Shown piece by piece: positions 26,800-39,092 of a stretch of 64,000 nucleotides of DNA (position 1 is the stretch's first letter; each line of letters begins with the position of its first letter). Source of the stretch: Prinia subflava (lineage: Eukaryota > Chordata > Aves > Passeriformes > Cisticolidae). The notes under the pieces are model-generated. The model worked only from the letters and a program-made list of their open reading frames with translations. It was not told the origin of the DNA and made no database searches. Location of the stretch: positions 124,001-188,000 of the forward strand of contig NW_026960613.1 in the NCBI RefSeq assembly GCF_021018805.1, in the 5' to 3' direction. The position numbers and the translations under genes are program-made.

Positions 26800-28195
26800 T
26801 GTCATGGGTTAGCACTGGCTAGATGTTAATGCACCCATGAATATATGTTTTTTCTCTAACAAGTACTGTGGGATGTGATCAGGAACAGAGCAGAGCAGGC
26901 TTAAATCTTGAAAACAAAAAAAAAAAACCACCAAAACTTTATTACATTACATGAGAACAGAGACAGAAAAAAACCTCTTAAACACACACAGAGACAGAAA
27001 TAAAAACTTCTCAGAACATTTCTTCTCCCAGTTTCTACCCCCCACACATTACTCTTCACAGACTAAACCTTTGGGGTTTAGATTAAACAATCACTACTCA
27101 AAAACAAACTAATCTTCAATTTAGCAAGGGAGAGAGGAGTCTCTCTCGCACTACAGACTGTTCTTCAGAAAACACGGGTCTACCCCTTATGTGTTTCTAT
27201 GTCACTTGTGGCACCGCCTGGAGAAGTCTGCCAGGGTGACACTCTCTTTTTCTTATGTCTAGCACTCTTACTGCTGTCTATAGTTTGAAAGCTGCATACA
27301 GGGCTCTTTTAAGGATACTTGCATGCTGAGCTCTCTCTCTTTTTACTCAGGGGCCGGGGTTCCAGGAGCAGGTCTGCCCTGAGGGCAGAGGGCACCACTT
27401 CACTCTCTCCTTTTCTTCTCTGCTCGCTCTACTCTTCAAATGCCAGTCACTGTAGCAAAAGCAAGGGCAGCTGTATCTATCTAAAATGCAGTTTATGTTT
27501 AAAAGAGACTTAAGTTTAGTCTATGGCTAACATTATGCAAGAAAAGTCTAGCTCAGAAAGCTACTCTTCTCATTCTTTGCTCATCGGGTTCTTTTTAATT
27601 GTGCTTTATCATCTCGGTCCTAGGCTGCTTTTTTTTCCTCTCTTCTGAAACTACTAGTCATGAGAATCAATGTCTAAGAAAAGTTTCTTTCTGCTAAGCA
27701 AGGGTTAACAGTTTTTATTTCCCGGCAGGGTGCGGGCTCAGGCACTCCTAGGCTCGGCAACTCCCACGTGGCTGGGCACCTTTTCTGGGAGTTTGGGGGG
27801 GGGGACGGGGGTGAGCACCCACAGAAGGCACTTCCAGAGTTTTCCACCCTTCCATCTTGGACGGGGCAGCTCAGTTCCAGTCCTGTCTACTCTCTTCTCC
27901 CCCCGGGGGCCCAGCTTACTTTACTTCCACCGCGTGGTTGTCCTGAGCCCAGCCACGTGGCTTCCTCCTCCCCCACTCAGCCCAAAGCTGAGCAGGGGAG
28001 AGGAGATGTTTCTACTGCTGAAACCAGAACCCAAAAAAGCCAAACCCACCTGGAGTCCTGCTTTTAACTCTTTGTGTCCTCAGAGGCATGTCTAAACCTC
28101 TGAGTGACCAATCCAGGTGCCAGCAAAAAAGCTGATCACTGATTGGCCTACTCACCTCCCCCTGGAAAAATTGACCTCCCCCCGCATCCAGGACA
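26800..28195 (-). mobile_element. Solo LTR, family F, copy 1, inside the long CR1
   Basis: The element starts TGTCATGGGTTAGCAC and ends CATCCAGGACA, flanked by a perfect 5-bp duplication GGAAC (26795-26799 and 28196-28200) of CR1 sequence. It is 1396 bp. A reversed polyadenylation signal near 26937 indicates minus-strand orientation. It is homologous over most of its length to 55251-56732. Confidence 0.9.
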
Positions 28196-28390
28196 GGAAC
28201 TTAGGAATAAAAAGAAGATGTATAATCTTTGGAAGGAGGGTCAGGTCCCTCAGTAAGTATTTAAGGGGGTTGCTAGGGAATGTAGGAATAAAACTTAGAC
28301 AGGCCAAAGCTCAGTTCGAACTTAAAATAGCAACTTTTGTAAAGGATAATAAAAAATGTTTTTATAAATATATTATGGTAAAAGGAAGGG
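28196..28390 (+). mobile_element. Long CR1 LINE, segment 2 (linker before RT)
   Basis: The CR1 text resumes within LGIKRRCIIFGR and continues to FVKDNKKCFYKYIM, the linker between endonuclease and reverse transcriptase. It is then interrupted by another LTR at 28391. Confidence 0.88.
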
Positions 28391-28959
28391 TATCGCCAAT
28401 GCCGGAACCTCTGTGCTAGCCTTGATTTTCCGCACGGGCGATACTGCGTGTTACACTTCCCCCTGAGCCCTTCTATGGGTGGGGTGTTTCTGAGTTTTCG
28501 GTTCAGTGGCTCAGATATCTCTTCAGCGCAGGCAGAAGGCAAGGATTAAGAAAGGGAGTTCTGCAGTCTTATGTCCAAAGAGTTTATTCTCTGAATCGGA
28601 GACAGACGACTGAGCTCGGGCGCAGTGGGCTATATAGCAGAATTGTCGGACAAACAGTCACTTCCGGCCAATCGTGGGGAAGCGCAAAAGGTAAACAAGG
28701 TTTTTGGGACTAATGGGGAACTAACTAGTGAAGGGAAAACAAATTATACATACAAATGAAAACTGGTTTGAAGAGAGATTGGCTTAGAACCTTCAGGAAA
28801 AAGGTCGGGGTTTACTCGACTGGCAGCTCTGGGGAAGCAAGCAGGTGTTGGGGCGAAACCTCGGACTGAGACTAAACAAAGGGCACAGAACTGTCTAGCA
28901 ACCCCAAAACTCGAACAAACTGTAACTTGAACAGACTGCAACTTGAACAGATTGCAACA
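28391..28959 (-). mobile_element. Solo LTR with 6-bp duplication, inside the long CR1
   Basis: The element lies between GAAGGG at 28385-28390 and GAAGGG at 28960-28965, a 6-bp target-site duplication of CR1 sequence (the match extends to 8 bp if TA is included). On the minus strand it begins TGTTGCAATCTG, has a TATATAG box near 28635 and an AATAAA near 28588, and ends GGCGATA. The 6-bp duplication suggests an ERVK-like element. It is 569 bp. Confidence 0.85.
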
Positions 28960-30729
28960 GAAGGGTAAGACCAACCTTTGTTCCCTATTGGATGCAAAAG
29001 GGAACTAAGTAACTGCAGATGAGGAGAAGGCACAAGTGCTTAACGCCTTCTTTGCCTCAGTCTTTAGTGTGAAGACAGCTTGTCCTCAGGACAGCTGTCC
29101 TCCTCGGTTGATAGATGGTTTCAGGGAGCAGAATGGTCCCCCTGTTATCCAGGAGGAGGCAGTCAGAGAACTGCTGAGCCACTTGGATGTTCATAAACCT
29201 ATGGGACCAGATGGGATCCATCCCAGGGTGATGAGGGAGCTGGCAGATGAGCTTGCAAAGCCACTCTCCATCATTTACCTACAGTATTGGCTCACTGGTG
29301 AGGTTCCAGATGACTGGAAGCTGGCCGAAGTGACACCCATCCACAAAAAGGGTAGGAAGGAGGATCCTGGTAATTATAGGCCAGTTAGCCTGATCTCAGT
29401 ACCAGGTAAGGTAATGGAACAGTTTATACTGAGTGCCATTAGGCAGCACTTACAGGATGGCCAGGGTATCAGACCCAGCCAGCATGGGTTTAGGAGGGGT
29501 AGGTTGTGTTTGACCAACCTGGTCTCCTTTTATGACCAGATGACCCTGACCCGCCTGGTGGATGCAGGAAAGGCTGTGGATGTTGTGTACCTGGACTTCT
29601 ACAAGGCCTTTGACACTATTTCCCACAGCATTCTCCTGGAAAAGCTGGCATCCCACAGCTTGGACAGTAGCACTCTTTGCTGGGTTAAGAACTGGTTGGA
29701 TGGCTGGGCCCAGAGAATGGTGATGAATGGCGCTGCATCCAGCTGGCAGCCAGTCACCAGTGGTGTCCCTCAGGGGTCTGTGCTGGGGCCTGTTCTGTTC
29801 AATATTTTTTTTGACGACATGGATGAGGGTATTGAGTCTTTCATTAGTAAATTTGCAGACGACACTAAGCTGGGAGCATGTGTCGATCTGTTGGAAGGTA
29901 GGAGGGCTCTGCAGAGAGACCTGGAACGGTTGGATGGATGGGCAGAGTCCAATGGGATGAAGTTTAATAAGTCCAAGTGCCGAGTCCTGCATTTTGGCCA
30001 CAATAACCCTCTGCAACGTTATAGGCTGGGAACAGCGTGGCTGGGCAGTGCCCAGGCAGAAAGGGATCTGAGGGTACTGGGCGACAGCCGACTGAACATG
30101 AGCCATCAGTGTGACCTGGTGGCCAAGAAGGCCAATGGCATCCTGGCCTGTATCAGGAATAGTGTGACCAGCAGGACCAGGGAGGTCATTCTTCCCTTGT
30201 ACTTGGCACTGGTGAGGCCGCACCTTGAGTACTGTGTCCACTTTTGGGCCCCTCAGTTTAAGAAGGACATTGAGACACTTGAGCGCGTCCAGAGGAGGGC
30301 GACGAGGCTAGTGAGGGGTTTGGAACACAAGCCCTATGAGGAACGACTGAGGGAGCTGGGGTTGTTTGGCCTAGAGAAAAGGAGACTCAGAGGTGACCTT
30401 ATCACTTTCTACAGCTTCCTGAAAGGTGGTTGTAGTCAGGTGGGGGTTGGTCTCTTTCTCCGGGCAACAACTGACAGAATGAGAGGACAGAGTCTTAAGC
30501 TGTGCCAAGGGAAATATAGGTTGGATATTAGGAAAAAGATTTTTACGGAAAGAGTGATAAAGTACTGGAATTGTCTGCTCAGGGATGTGGTGGACTCACC
30601 ATCTCTAGATGTTTTGAAAAGGAAACTGGATGTGTCACTAGGTGCCATGATTTAGTTGAGGTGTTAGGGCATGAGTTGGACTTGATGATCTTGAAGGTCT
30701 CTTTCAACCTAGCGATTCTGTGATTCTGT
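28960..30729 (+). mobile_element. Long CR1 LINE, segment 3 (RT, C-terminal region, 3' end)
   Basis: This is the remainder of the long CR1, ending with two copies of ATTCTGTG (30713-30728), the characteristic CR1 3' terminus. It contains the uninterrupted RT reading frame described separately. Confidence 0.92.
29009..30655 (+). pseudogene. CR1 ORF2 reverse transcriptase, uninterrupted C-terminal 548 codons
   Basis: The frame is open from 29009 to the TAG at 30653-30655. It encodes the RT of a CR1 retrotransposon, which copies its own RNA at a nicked target in the nucleus. Visible motifs in order are NYRPVSLIS (29371-29397), motif A with LDFYKAFD (near 29590), motif B with [11 protein letters not shown] (near 29760), catalytic FADDTKLG (near 29850), and a C-terminal region with [12 protein letters not shown]. 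An upstream TAA at 29006-29008, where CR1 elements normally encode a hydrophobic residue, and two LTR insertions in the upstream part disrupt the full ORF2, so the copy cannot act alone. The lack of any stop over almost 550 codons shows it inserted recently relative to the other CR1 copies here. Confidence 0.92.
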
Positions 30730-31042
30730 GTAACATTCACTTGGCACAAACTAGCAGTGGCCCGTTGCTGGATCGGCTCAAGGTTCGTGCTGCTGACAGT
30801 TGTTGCAAAATTCACTGTGGAACAGTTTCTGATTGCAAATTGCAGCTTTTTTTTGGGTTGCTACTGTTGTGAGCCCAGAAGACCCACCTGAAACAACGCC
30901 CTCCGAAGTGAAGCCTCTACCCTAAATAAAAGCCACCAGGTAAAAGAGGGTTTGTTTGGTCACCCCCGACTTTTTAAAGGCACCCCAGAAATCCTTCAGC
31001 TTTGTTTCCCGATGCGGTGCCCGGCCTTAAAGTGACAGTAAC
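30730..31042 (+). mobile_element. Possible LTR directly after the CR1 3' end
   Basis: The text starting at 30728 (TGTAACATT) and ending at 31042 (CAGTAACA) contains CTAAATAAAAGCC near 30923. The TG and CA ends, AATAAA and length of about 315 bp fit a small LTR. There is no second copy or clear target duplication in the window, so this is tentative. Confidence 0.35.
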
Positions 31043-34000
31043 AGTTTTGGGCACAAATAGATATGGAATACAATAACAATTTGGGTTACCCAGGAGACCT
31101 CTAAATTCATTTTATCTGGTTTGCAGATTTAAAATGATTTAAGATCAATTATGTTTCCTCCATGAGTGCATGCAAATGTGGCTTCTTAGAGTTGCTGAAG
31201 AAGGACTTAAAGGTGTTGTGTAATGTTCAGTAAGCCAGTTGGTGGTGGGTTTGTGTTCCTGTTGATAACTATTTGTGTTTCTTTTGCTTGTCTTTTTTTT
31301 TAAACCAAAATTATAATATTAAAATATTATGAAGAATGTTGACATGTGTAGATAATATTTTAATAGCTGAAAATGTAAGCTAAAAATTTAGACTTGAATA
31401 CTTCTCATTTATCTTTTTTGCAAATAAATGATGTATAAAATAACTGTTTATTTCATGGAGGTAAAAGTTTACTTTGGAGAAAATTTTTAAAAGTAAAAAA
31501 AAAATGACAAACTACAGGACCTTCCTTGTGTGAGCTGAAATTTTTTATGATTCTTGTTAGGATCTGGTCTTAACACAGAAGAACAAAGAAAACTAAGTGT
31601 CTGTGAATAAAATAGATTGAACCCAGAAAGGTTCAAATTATATCCCAAAACTTCATTAAAACTACTAAAAGAGGTTAGATGTTTGTGTCAAAATATTGAC
31701 ATATTTTATTTAATAGTAATAGAGGCAAAGAGGAAAGAATGAAGGAACAAACAAACAAACAAACAAATGAGAGTGGTGGTGGAGGGAGACAGGATGAGCA
31801 TTCACTGCCTCTGACCAGAGGCTTTTGTACCACATACCCAAACCCTTTCTTCCCCCCTTCTTTGGTGTGTGGATCTGTATGAGTTTCACAGCAGATAAAC
31901 CTGAGGCTGTGGTCTCCACCCCGAAGGTGAGAGGCTTAATCCTCCTGTGAATATATTCTTCTTCCCCCAGCCCAAACCTGAGTCACTTTATCTTATCTCC
32001 ATCAACATGCAGTGCAGGGCCTCAGTCGGGCATGGTGTTCTTCCATGTAGCTTTTGTTATACAATTTTGCTATAATCGGCAAAAGTCCTTAATGAAGATG
32101 TTTAAGCCATAAATTATAATATTTCAGTTTCCGACAATTCTTTGTCAGAATATCAGAATAGGGACCGATTCCCTACCTAAGCCTATTCTTGAGTATCTTA
32201 TTCCATAACAAATAAAAATAACTAGAAATATGTTTGAGTCAGTTCTGCAAAACCAGAAGCAAGTATAACTGGTGAAAGGTAGAAAGATTGAATACATACC
32301 ACAAAAACCTCTATCAGCCAGTGACTGTAGTGAATTTAGAATGTTTCCTCAGATGCAGAGGTAAAGCAGGATTTATATCAATAACTCTTATGCCAGTAAT
32401 CAGCTTGTGGACTTTTGTTAAACAAAAAACCATAATATTTTAAGACAGCAGAACTATGAAGAAACTTTGGGAGAGCTCGGCTTTTTCTAAGGTACATAAT
32501 GCTATACCTCAGTAGTATAGCTTATTCGCTAGAGGTGATGTTTGATTAAAACAGTAGTTGTAACTCACCGCTTCTAATTCTTGCATTTAGTAAGACTTCT
32601 CATACCGGACAAGTATCAGGGAGTAGATACTGTTTCTGAATGGCAAGAAAGAACATCACTTATCTATAATTTTCATTGTGTTCTGATTGACGTAATCTTA
32701 TGATTTTTAAATGCCTTTTTAATAGGGAGCAGTTATTTATTAATCTAGACATTTTGGTTGATATTTTATGTGTGCGTGTTTATAAATGCTATAAAACATT
32801 ACAAAAGAAATTATAAAAACTGAGGAGTTGCTGATTTGGTATATACAAGGTTTCATAATCAAATCTAAATAAATATGTACTTTAGGCATATAACAAGCTG
32901 CTAGGTAATTATAAAGAAAAACAGCAGCTTTTCTTGAAGAGAATGTTGGGAGTATTAGAACCATTAGTTTTGATTTGTCTGAAAAGCTGGGAAACCATTT
33001 TTCTTTAAGTTACTGAATTAGCTCAGCTGAGCAGGTAGGCAGACTGGAGCTGAATTCAAGCTAGTTTGGCTGAATGGGCCCTACAGGTGAATGCTATCCA
33101 CATAGTGCGATACTCTGTTGTGCTGCTAATAATTTTGCAGAAGAAATGGAATATTATGTTGTTCTTTTCAGTCATAGGAAAGCAGTGCTTTAAATGACAT
33201 ATGTTAATACACTGTGCTGTTATGAATGCAAATGCAGAATGAAGTGTCCAGATGTTTTGACTGATAAAATCTGCCCATTTGTCCCTGGTATATTCTAATC
33301 TCATGTTCTTAGTGACCCAATAAAAGCTTCTGTCCTTCCCTTACCTCAAGAATAAATTTTGTTTTAATTTATTGTCATGAGCAAATACTGCATCTAAAAA
33401 TTTACATTGCATTTCAGTAATCATGTAGTTAGCACCAAAATACCTATATAGTATAGTGCATAAGGCTACCAAGGATGTCCTCTGAGAACTTAGCTGTTCA
33501 ATTTACTTTCTCTTTTTTTTTCTTTGATAAATAGCACAGGTTTCTTTGTGTGTGTAGAATCTAATTATTATTTTAATTATAAACTTGTTCTTTGATAATA
33601 CTGCCCTTACCTATTTTCTTGAACTTGCAGAGTGCCAGTGGTATATTGGCATCTATCAAGTCTTCATCAATGTGTGTCTGTCTACACACATTAAAGTTTA
33701 GTTATAGGTATATTTGTGTTAAAATATACAAGGAACATGATTAAAAGATTATTTTTTTAATGACTTCTAATGACCTGTCTTCCTAGTTTGAAATGGTTGA
33801 AATTAGGCTTGGGGTTTCTTCTGAGAGTGTAGAAGTTCTATTGTTCCTGTCCAGCTAGAGGGCTGGCTGGCCCTGACTAATCTATATGGGAACATGGCCA
33901 CCTTCCGTGGGGAATGCTGGTGAAGGGGAGCTGGCTGGGCTTCCTCCTCTCCTTGCTGGTGGACCAAGTCCATAGAGGGGCTAGTTTTCTTTGAGAGGGG

Positions 34001-34888
34001 CTTCTTGCAATAGCTGTAAAGATGTAGAAGTGCAAGAGGACAGCAAAAAAAAAGCTGGTGTCTCTCCAAGGAAAATAGCCATTAAAAAGCACTCTCAAGG
34101 ACAACCCACTGTAAGCCGCAGGAAATGTGTTGCAATATTTGGAACTGTGCTTCCCTCTGGGTAGACTTATAATGTTGCACTTGGAACCAGTAGAGATTTC
34201 TCTGTATGCACACAGATGTGGGTGGGTGTTGTGAGAAACAGATAAAACTGTAAGTGACCCTATAAATTCAGGACCAAGGGAGAATACAAATTCAACATTT
34301 GAGTCCCTCAGATTATGTGAGAGAGAAAAATAAAATGTGAGTAGTATTTTCATTGTCTTGCTACATGTCATGTCATGTCATGTCATGTCATGTCATGTCA
34401 TGTCATGTCTCTTCATTGTGAACTTATGTGCAATTTGGTCTATGCATACTCAATGGGGGAGAAAGGATGAAGGAATGCTATTAGTTTTAAGGAACAGATC
34501 TTTCGGGGACATCGCTTCTCTTAGCATTTATTAATATCCTGTGAGAAACTTTCACTTTAAACAGTGGTTTTAGTAAGGAAGAACTATGTTTTCTGCATAG
34601 CCAAGAAAGCAACAGTTGCAGTCTTGGAGTATTAATGAGAAGGGAAAGAGAGAAAAGATTTCATAATGCATTCTCAAGGCTGGTAATTGGAAAGTTTTAT
34701 ACTCTTTAGCCTTGCCCTCCTACCTCCCTCCGATTACCTCCTTTTCTATTCCTCTGATGGAGATTACAGCTAAAATTATCCGTGTGATTCCTAGGTTATG
34801 CTTCCTCTGTTGCTGTGTTTTCTTGGTTTTATTTTATTTTATTTAATGGAAGAGTGATTTTGTTTATTCCTTAACAAATTACTAATAT
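31043..34888 (+). other. Unique intronic sequence
   Basis: AT-rich sequence with an (AAAC)-type run near 31748-31768 and the ATGTC microsatellite noted separately. No gene is recognised. Confidence 0.5.
34364..34409 (+). repeat. (ATGTC)n microsatellite
   Basis: Nine consecutive perfect copies of a 5-base unit. Likely polymorphic in copy number. Confidence 0.95.
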
Positions 34889-34893
34889 ACCTC

Positions 34894-35542
34894 TATCCTG
34901 GTTTAGGGCAAATTTGGGAGAAAACCTCCAAAGGGACCCTCTCTCCCCTCCCCAGAAAGCAAATCCACGTGACCCCTCCCCCAACCAGTTCATGAGTCTT
35001 CCTCTGAGAGAAGTGGAAAAAAACCTGTTTATTGATAGGCACAGCACTCATCAGCACAATAAATTGAACAATGCCAGATAATAAAACTTCTTGCCGCTCT
35101 GAAGAGATGGCAAATTCAGAAAAGGTCTCTGCTGTAGGTGGTCACTCTATTCTCAGTCCCTCCGGCACTGGGAAAAGCTGCTGTGCAGGGTAGGCCCCGG
35201 TGGGTCCCAGGTGCATGCCCCTGGCACTCCCCCGGGTCTCCAGTCCAGAGCAGGTTTTAACAGTTCCCAGGAAAGGCAAAGAAAAACAGTCCAGTGAAGC
35301 TTTTCTGCCTCAGTTAGCTAAACTAACTAATGAAAAAAAAATAGCTCTGTCCCGCCATCTGTACAGGGTGCAGACAACACTCCAGGCCAGAATGTGAAGG
35401 AGGGAGTACAGTTTCCAAAAACAAACTGCGCACTTCTCCCCCCTTTGCTCTCAGACCCAATCTTAAAGGTACAGAATGTAATATCCAGCATAAACGCAAC
35501 AGACGATTGGAGATACATACATCATAACGTCATCCTAGGACA
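34894..35542 (-). mobile_element. Solo LTR, family C, copy 1
   Basis: The element begins TATCCTGGTTTAGGGC and ends CATCCTAGGACA. The flanks ACCTC (34889-34893) and ATCTC (35543-35547) form a 5-bp duplication with one mismatch. Reversed polyadenylation signal near 35030 indicates minus orientation. It is 649 bp, homologous to 47373-48016 and 57257-58276. Confidence 0.88.
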
Positions 35543-35608
35543 ATCTCTTCTTTCCCCCTCTCAAAGTTTAATTATGTAATCACATGTAATCACACTGAAT
35601 GCAAAATT

Positions 35609-35700
35609 GCAAAGAATTACAAAAGGATAAGCTAAGCAATGCATCAAATCATTAGCAAATAATTACAAAAGGATAAGCTAAGCAATACATCTAATCATTA
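35609..35700 (+). repeat. 46-bp direct tandem duplication
   Basis: Two units begin at 35609 and 35655, sharing aattacaaaaggataagcta and flanking text with a few differences. Confidence 0.9.
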
Positions 35701-37050
35701 CTACAAAAGATTGCCTGTAGTCATCAAGAAAGATACATCACCAGTTACCCTAATACTTTACCCCTTCATCCAGATCCTCAAACATCAGCTGGGGGAAGCT
35801 GTCATAGCGAAGGACTGGAGAACCACACCCGGTAACTGGGAAATTCTGCGGTGTGTCCACTTTGCAGGCCATGAGGCTTCTGACTTTGCTGTGAGGGGGA
35901 TCCTGTTTTTATACTGTTGATTAAACAAGCTATCATAACGTCTAGTGCACAAACATCTGGTTTCATTCTCCTTTTGGGTTTCTTCTGAAGCCTGGCCAGG
36001 GCTCAAGGAGTAACCATGGGAGTTGTTTTTGATCCTACACCCCCAAACAAGGCCAGATGTGGCCTTTTCCAGTTTCTAAATATGGAAAGGTAAATATGTT
36101 ATGTCAGTGAATGAATACATATATCATATTGCTAATAATACTTTGTTAATGAGCAGATACATTTATTGTATTGCTATACTTTGTTAATGGGTGGATACAT
36201 TTAACATTTGGTTGGAAGCTTCATCTAGAGGTCAACTTAGGCTCAGGGACTGTTGTTCAAGCCTGAGTACTTCAACAGTGGCCAAAATTTGTAAAGGGAA
36301 AAAATCATGAAAGCACTAAGATGCACTTGCTGTTCTTAGTCTCTCATTTAAGATAATGATATTTAATAATATTAAAAATGCTACTTGACATAAATATTGC
36401 ACTGTAACAGAAGCATACCTATTCCTATGGCTTCTGTTTTCAATAGAGATGGTTATGCTGGCTTTGGTATGATAAAGCAATTAATTTTTAAAGCATTTAT
36501 ACATTTTAAGAAACAAAATGCTCTGCAATATCCTTTGATTTCCTGGACGGAGGTCCTTAATACAAGTGGGAGGTCAAAAGTTAATGTTACTCTGTCAAAA
36601 CAGACCTTACAAATGTAAAATATGTGAAATATTAACTCCCCCTTTGGAAAGTGTACTTTTATCTTTTTGCACTTTGGTTTTTAACATATTATTAAAAAGT
36701 AACAAATTGCATAAGATGCCAGGTTTTAATTTGCATTTCTGATGTATGCAAACATATATCAAGTATACTTTCCAGATAGTTCTTATTTAAAATATCAAAT
36801 AGAAAATTGAGTACCAAATATTTTATCTGCAGTTTATGAAAGAAAGATGTACAAAGTATAAAGTTATATTTCTGTGGTAAATGTGTGGGTTCAGTTTTTT
36901 TCCTAGATAAGTTTTGGTACATGATAATTACGTACAATACTAGAAAGCATCAAGAAATCCAGACCCATCTTTTCCAGTTATAATGATTGAAATTTCATTC
37001 AGTGGAGAAAAATGTTACTCAGTGAGGCTGGAGGGGGAAGACAGGACAAA
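35701..37050 (+). other. Unassigned intronic sequence
   Basis: The part from about 35740 to 36060 has a composition like degraded LTR or ERV sequence, but I cannot assign it. The rest is AT-rich and unique. Confidence 0.35.
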
Positions 37051-37052
37051 GT

Positions 37053-37866
37053 AGGAGGAGCTGTTGATTCTGCTGAGGGTAGAGAGGCCTTAGAGAGAGA
37101 GCTTGATAGATTAGAATGCTAGGCAATTGCCAGCCTTGTGAAATTCAAGAAGAACAAATGTTGGATTCTGCACCTGGGACAGTGTAATCTTGGATGTAAA
37201 TATAGATTGAGGAACAAGAGGCTGGTGTGCAGCCCTGCAGAAAGGGATTTAGGAGTTCTGGTTGATGGTAAACTCAGTATGACTTAACAAAATGCCCTGG
37301 TGGCCAAAAGGGCCACTTATGTCCTGGAGTGCATTAAGCACAGTATAGCTAACTGATCAAAAGAAGTACTTGTACCACCATACTCAGGATTGGTCCAGCC
37401 TCACCTTGAGTATTGTGTGTAGTTTGGGACTCCACAGTATAAGGAGGGCAACAAAGATGGTGAAAGGCCCCAATGACATGAATTATCAGGAGCAGCTGAG
37501 ACCTAGGTTTGCTCATCATAGAGAAGAGGAAACTGGGGTGTGACCTCGTTGTCTACAACTTCCTCAAAGGGGGCAGCAGAGGGGAGATGCTGAACTATTC
37601 TCTGTTAAGTCTAGTGACAGGACATGAGGGAATGGCTTAAAGCTGCATCAGGGGAAGATAGATATTAGGAAATAGTTCTTCACTGACAGGGTGGTCAAGC
37701 ACTGGAACAAGCTCCCCACGAAAGTGGCCATGGCCCCAAGCCTGTTGGTGTTCAAGAAGCATTTGGACAGTGCCCTTAGGTTAATGTTTAGGTTGCCCTG
37801 TGCAGAGTCAGGAGTTGGACTTGATGATCCTCATGGGTCCCTTCAAACGTAGGTTATTCTATGATT
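37053..37866 (+). mobile_element. CR1 LINE 3' fragment, sense
   Basis: The text from ggaggagctgttgattctgc through the RT C-terminal region to TTATTCTATGATTC (near 37855) is a 5'-truncated, diverged CR1 copy. It has many stops and indels and is clearly older than the 26.3-30.7 kb copy. Confidence 0.85.
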
Positions 37867-38670
37867 CAAAGCACATTCTGTTTTACCATTTTGTAGTTTC
37901 CTTTCTGCAGGATGTGTGCCAGGAAAAAATAGTATTAATGCAATAAATTGTGCATGATGTTTGTATATAAGGGGCTACTGCTGCCTTTAAGCAACTTGAC
38001 TACCTTCCTGACTCTGCTATAAGTGTGCTATCAGCCAATGCTTTGATCTTTTCATAGTGCAAATCATGGAACTTTAAAAGGTCAAAAATAAATAAAAATA
38101 GTTTGACTTCAATGCTGTAATAATAGTCTTAAACCCCACTCTCCACCAGTAATAACACTAATCATTGCAGTTTTGCTTAGCTAACCTTTGAGATCCATTG
38201 ATCCCAACTTTTCCTTGTTTTGTTGTAGCTTATAACACTGCTTCTTTTCTTCCAAGTTAGTCTAGTTGTGAGGGAAGTATCAGAGCAAATCCCTAGACAT
38301 GCATGTATTTCATGTTCTGCCACTGCTAAGCAGCTTTATTTTCACCTAAAGATTTTTTTTACAGAAATATTTGATTTCATAGTTAAAAAAACTTTTTCTG
38401 TGCACTTTTTTTGTGACTAACAGTAGAAAATGTTTGACTTTCTTCTGCTTGATCAAAACAATCTAAGAGAAGCTATTAATGTTAAGATTTTGTAAGTTCC
38501 TGTATATTGTGCTGAAAATTGCATATTCACTTCCTAATAATTTCTGTGTAATTCCATAATTTCTATTAGATCTCTAATTCATATTATTTTATCCCATTTT
38601 AGTGCATTCTGTGATGGAAATTTTCCATTATTTCTTTTTTTACTAGGATTACTTTTCACACTTTTCCCCT
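37867..38670 (+). other. Unique intronic sequence
   Basis: No gene or repeat is recognised. Confidence 0.45.
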
Positions 38671-38675
38671 GTACA

Positions 38676-38785
38676 TAGAACCATGGAATCATTTAGGTTG
38701 AAAAAGTCCCTTTATATCATCAAATCCAACTGTAATCCTAATGCTGCCAAGTCCACCACTAAGCCATCTCCCTAAGTGCCATGTC
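38676..38785 (-). mobile_element. CR1 LINE 3' end, antisense (left part)
   Basis: The antisense CR1 3' end (ggaatcatttaggttgaaaa and on) runs to 38785, where a provirus is inserted. The same CR1 resumes at 44225. Confidence 0.85.
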
Positions 38786-39091
38786 TGTGGTACTGATGAT
38801 GGTCTGAAATTAGGCATCAGGCAGCCACTGTGTCTGTGAGAAATCATCACATACTACCTACACACAGGCCTGAGAAAGTGGCCTGGGAAATATTAAGGAG
38901 GAAACCAAAAACAATCCTTGGGAAGTGAGAAATGTTTACAAAAGGGTGTAGACTCTGAATGACCAAATGTGTTCTTTGTACCAAAATGCTCTATAAAAAG
39001 TAGATTTTAGAAGAATAAAGTTTGCTCTCATTTTACCATCATATAGAGAGTCATGTTGTTATTTCTGTGCCATCTGAAAATCATGACAACA
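38786..39091 (+). mobile_element. 5' LTR of the gene-less provirus
   Basis: The LTR begins TGTGGTACTGATGATGG and ends ATGACAACA. TATAAAA (38992-38998) and AATAAA (39014-39019) lie only about 20 bases apart. By eye it differs from the 3' LTR at about 13 positions plus one indel in 305 bases. Confidence 0.9.
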
Positions 39092-39092
39092 A

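Noticed and set aside
29450..30241. 263-codon minus-strand ORF
   Set aside because: It is the reverse-strand shadow of the intact CR1 reverse transcriptase frame; no independent protein features.
33800..34330. Possible transposon with minus-strand ORFs
   Set aside because: No recognisable ends, homologue in the window or protein motif; left as unassigned unique sequence.
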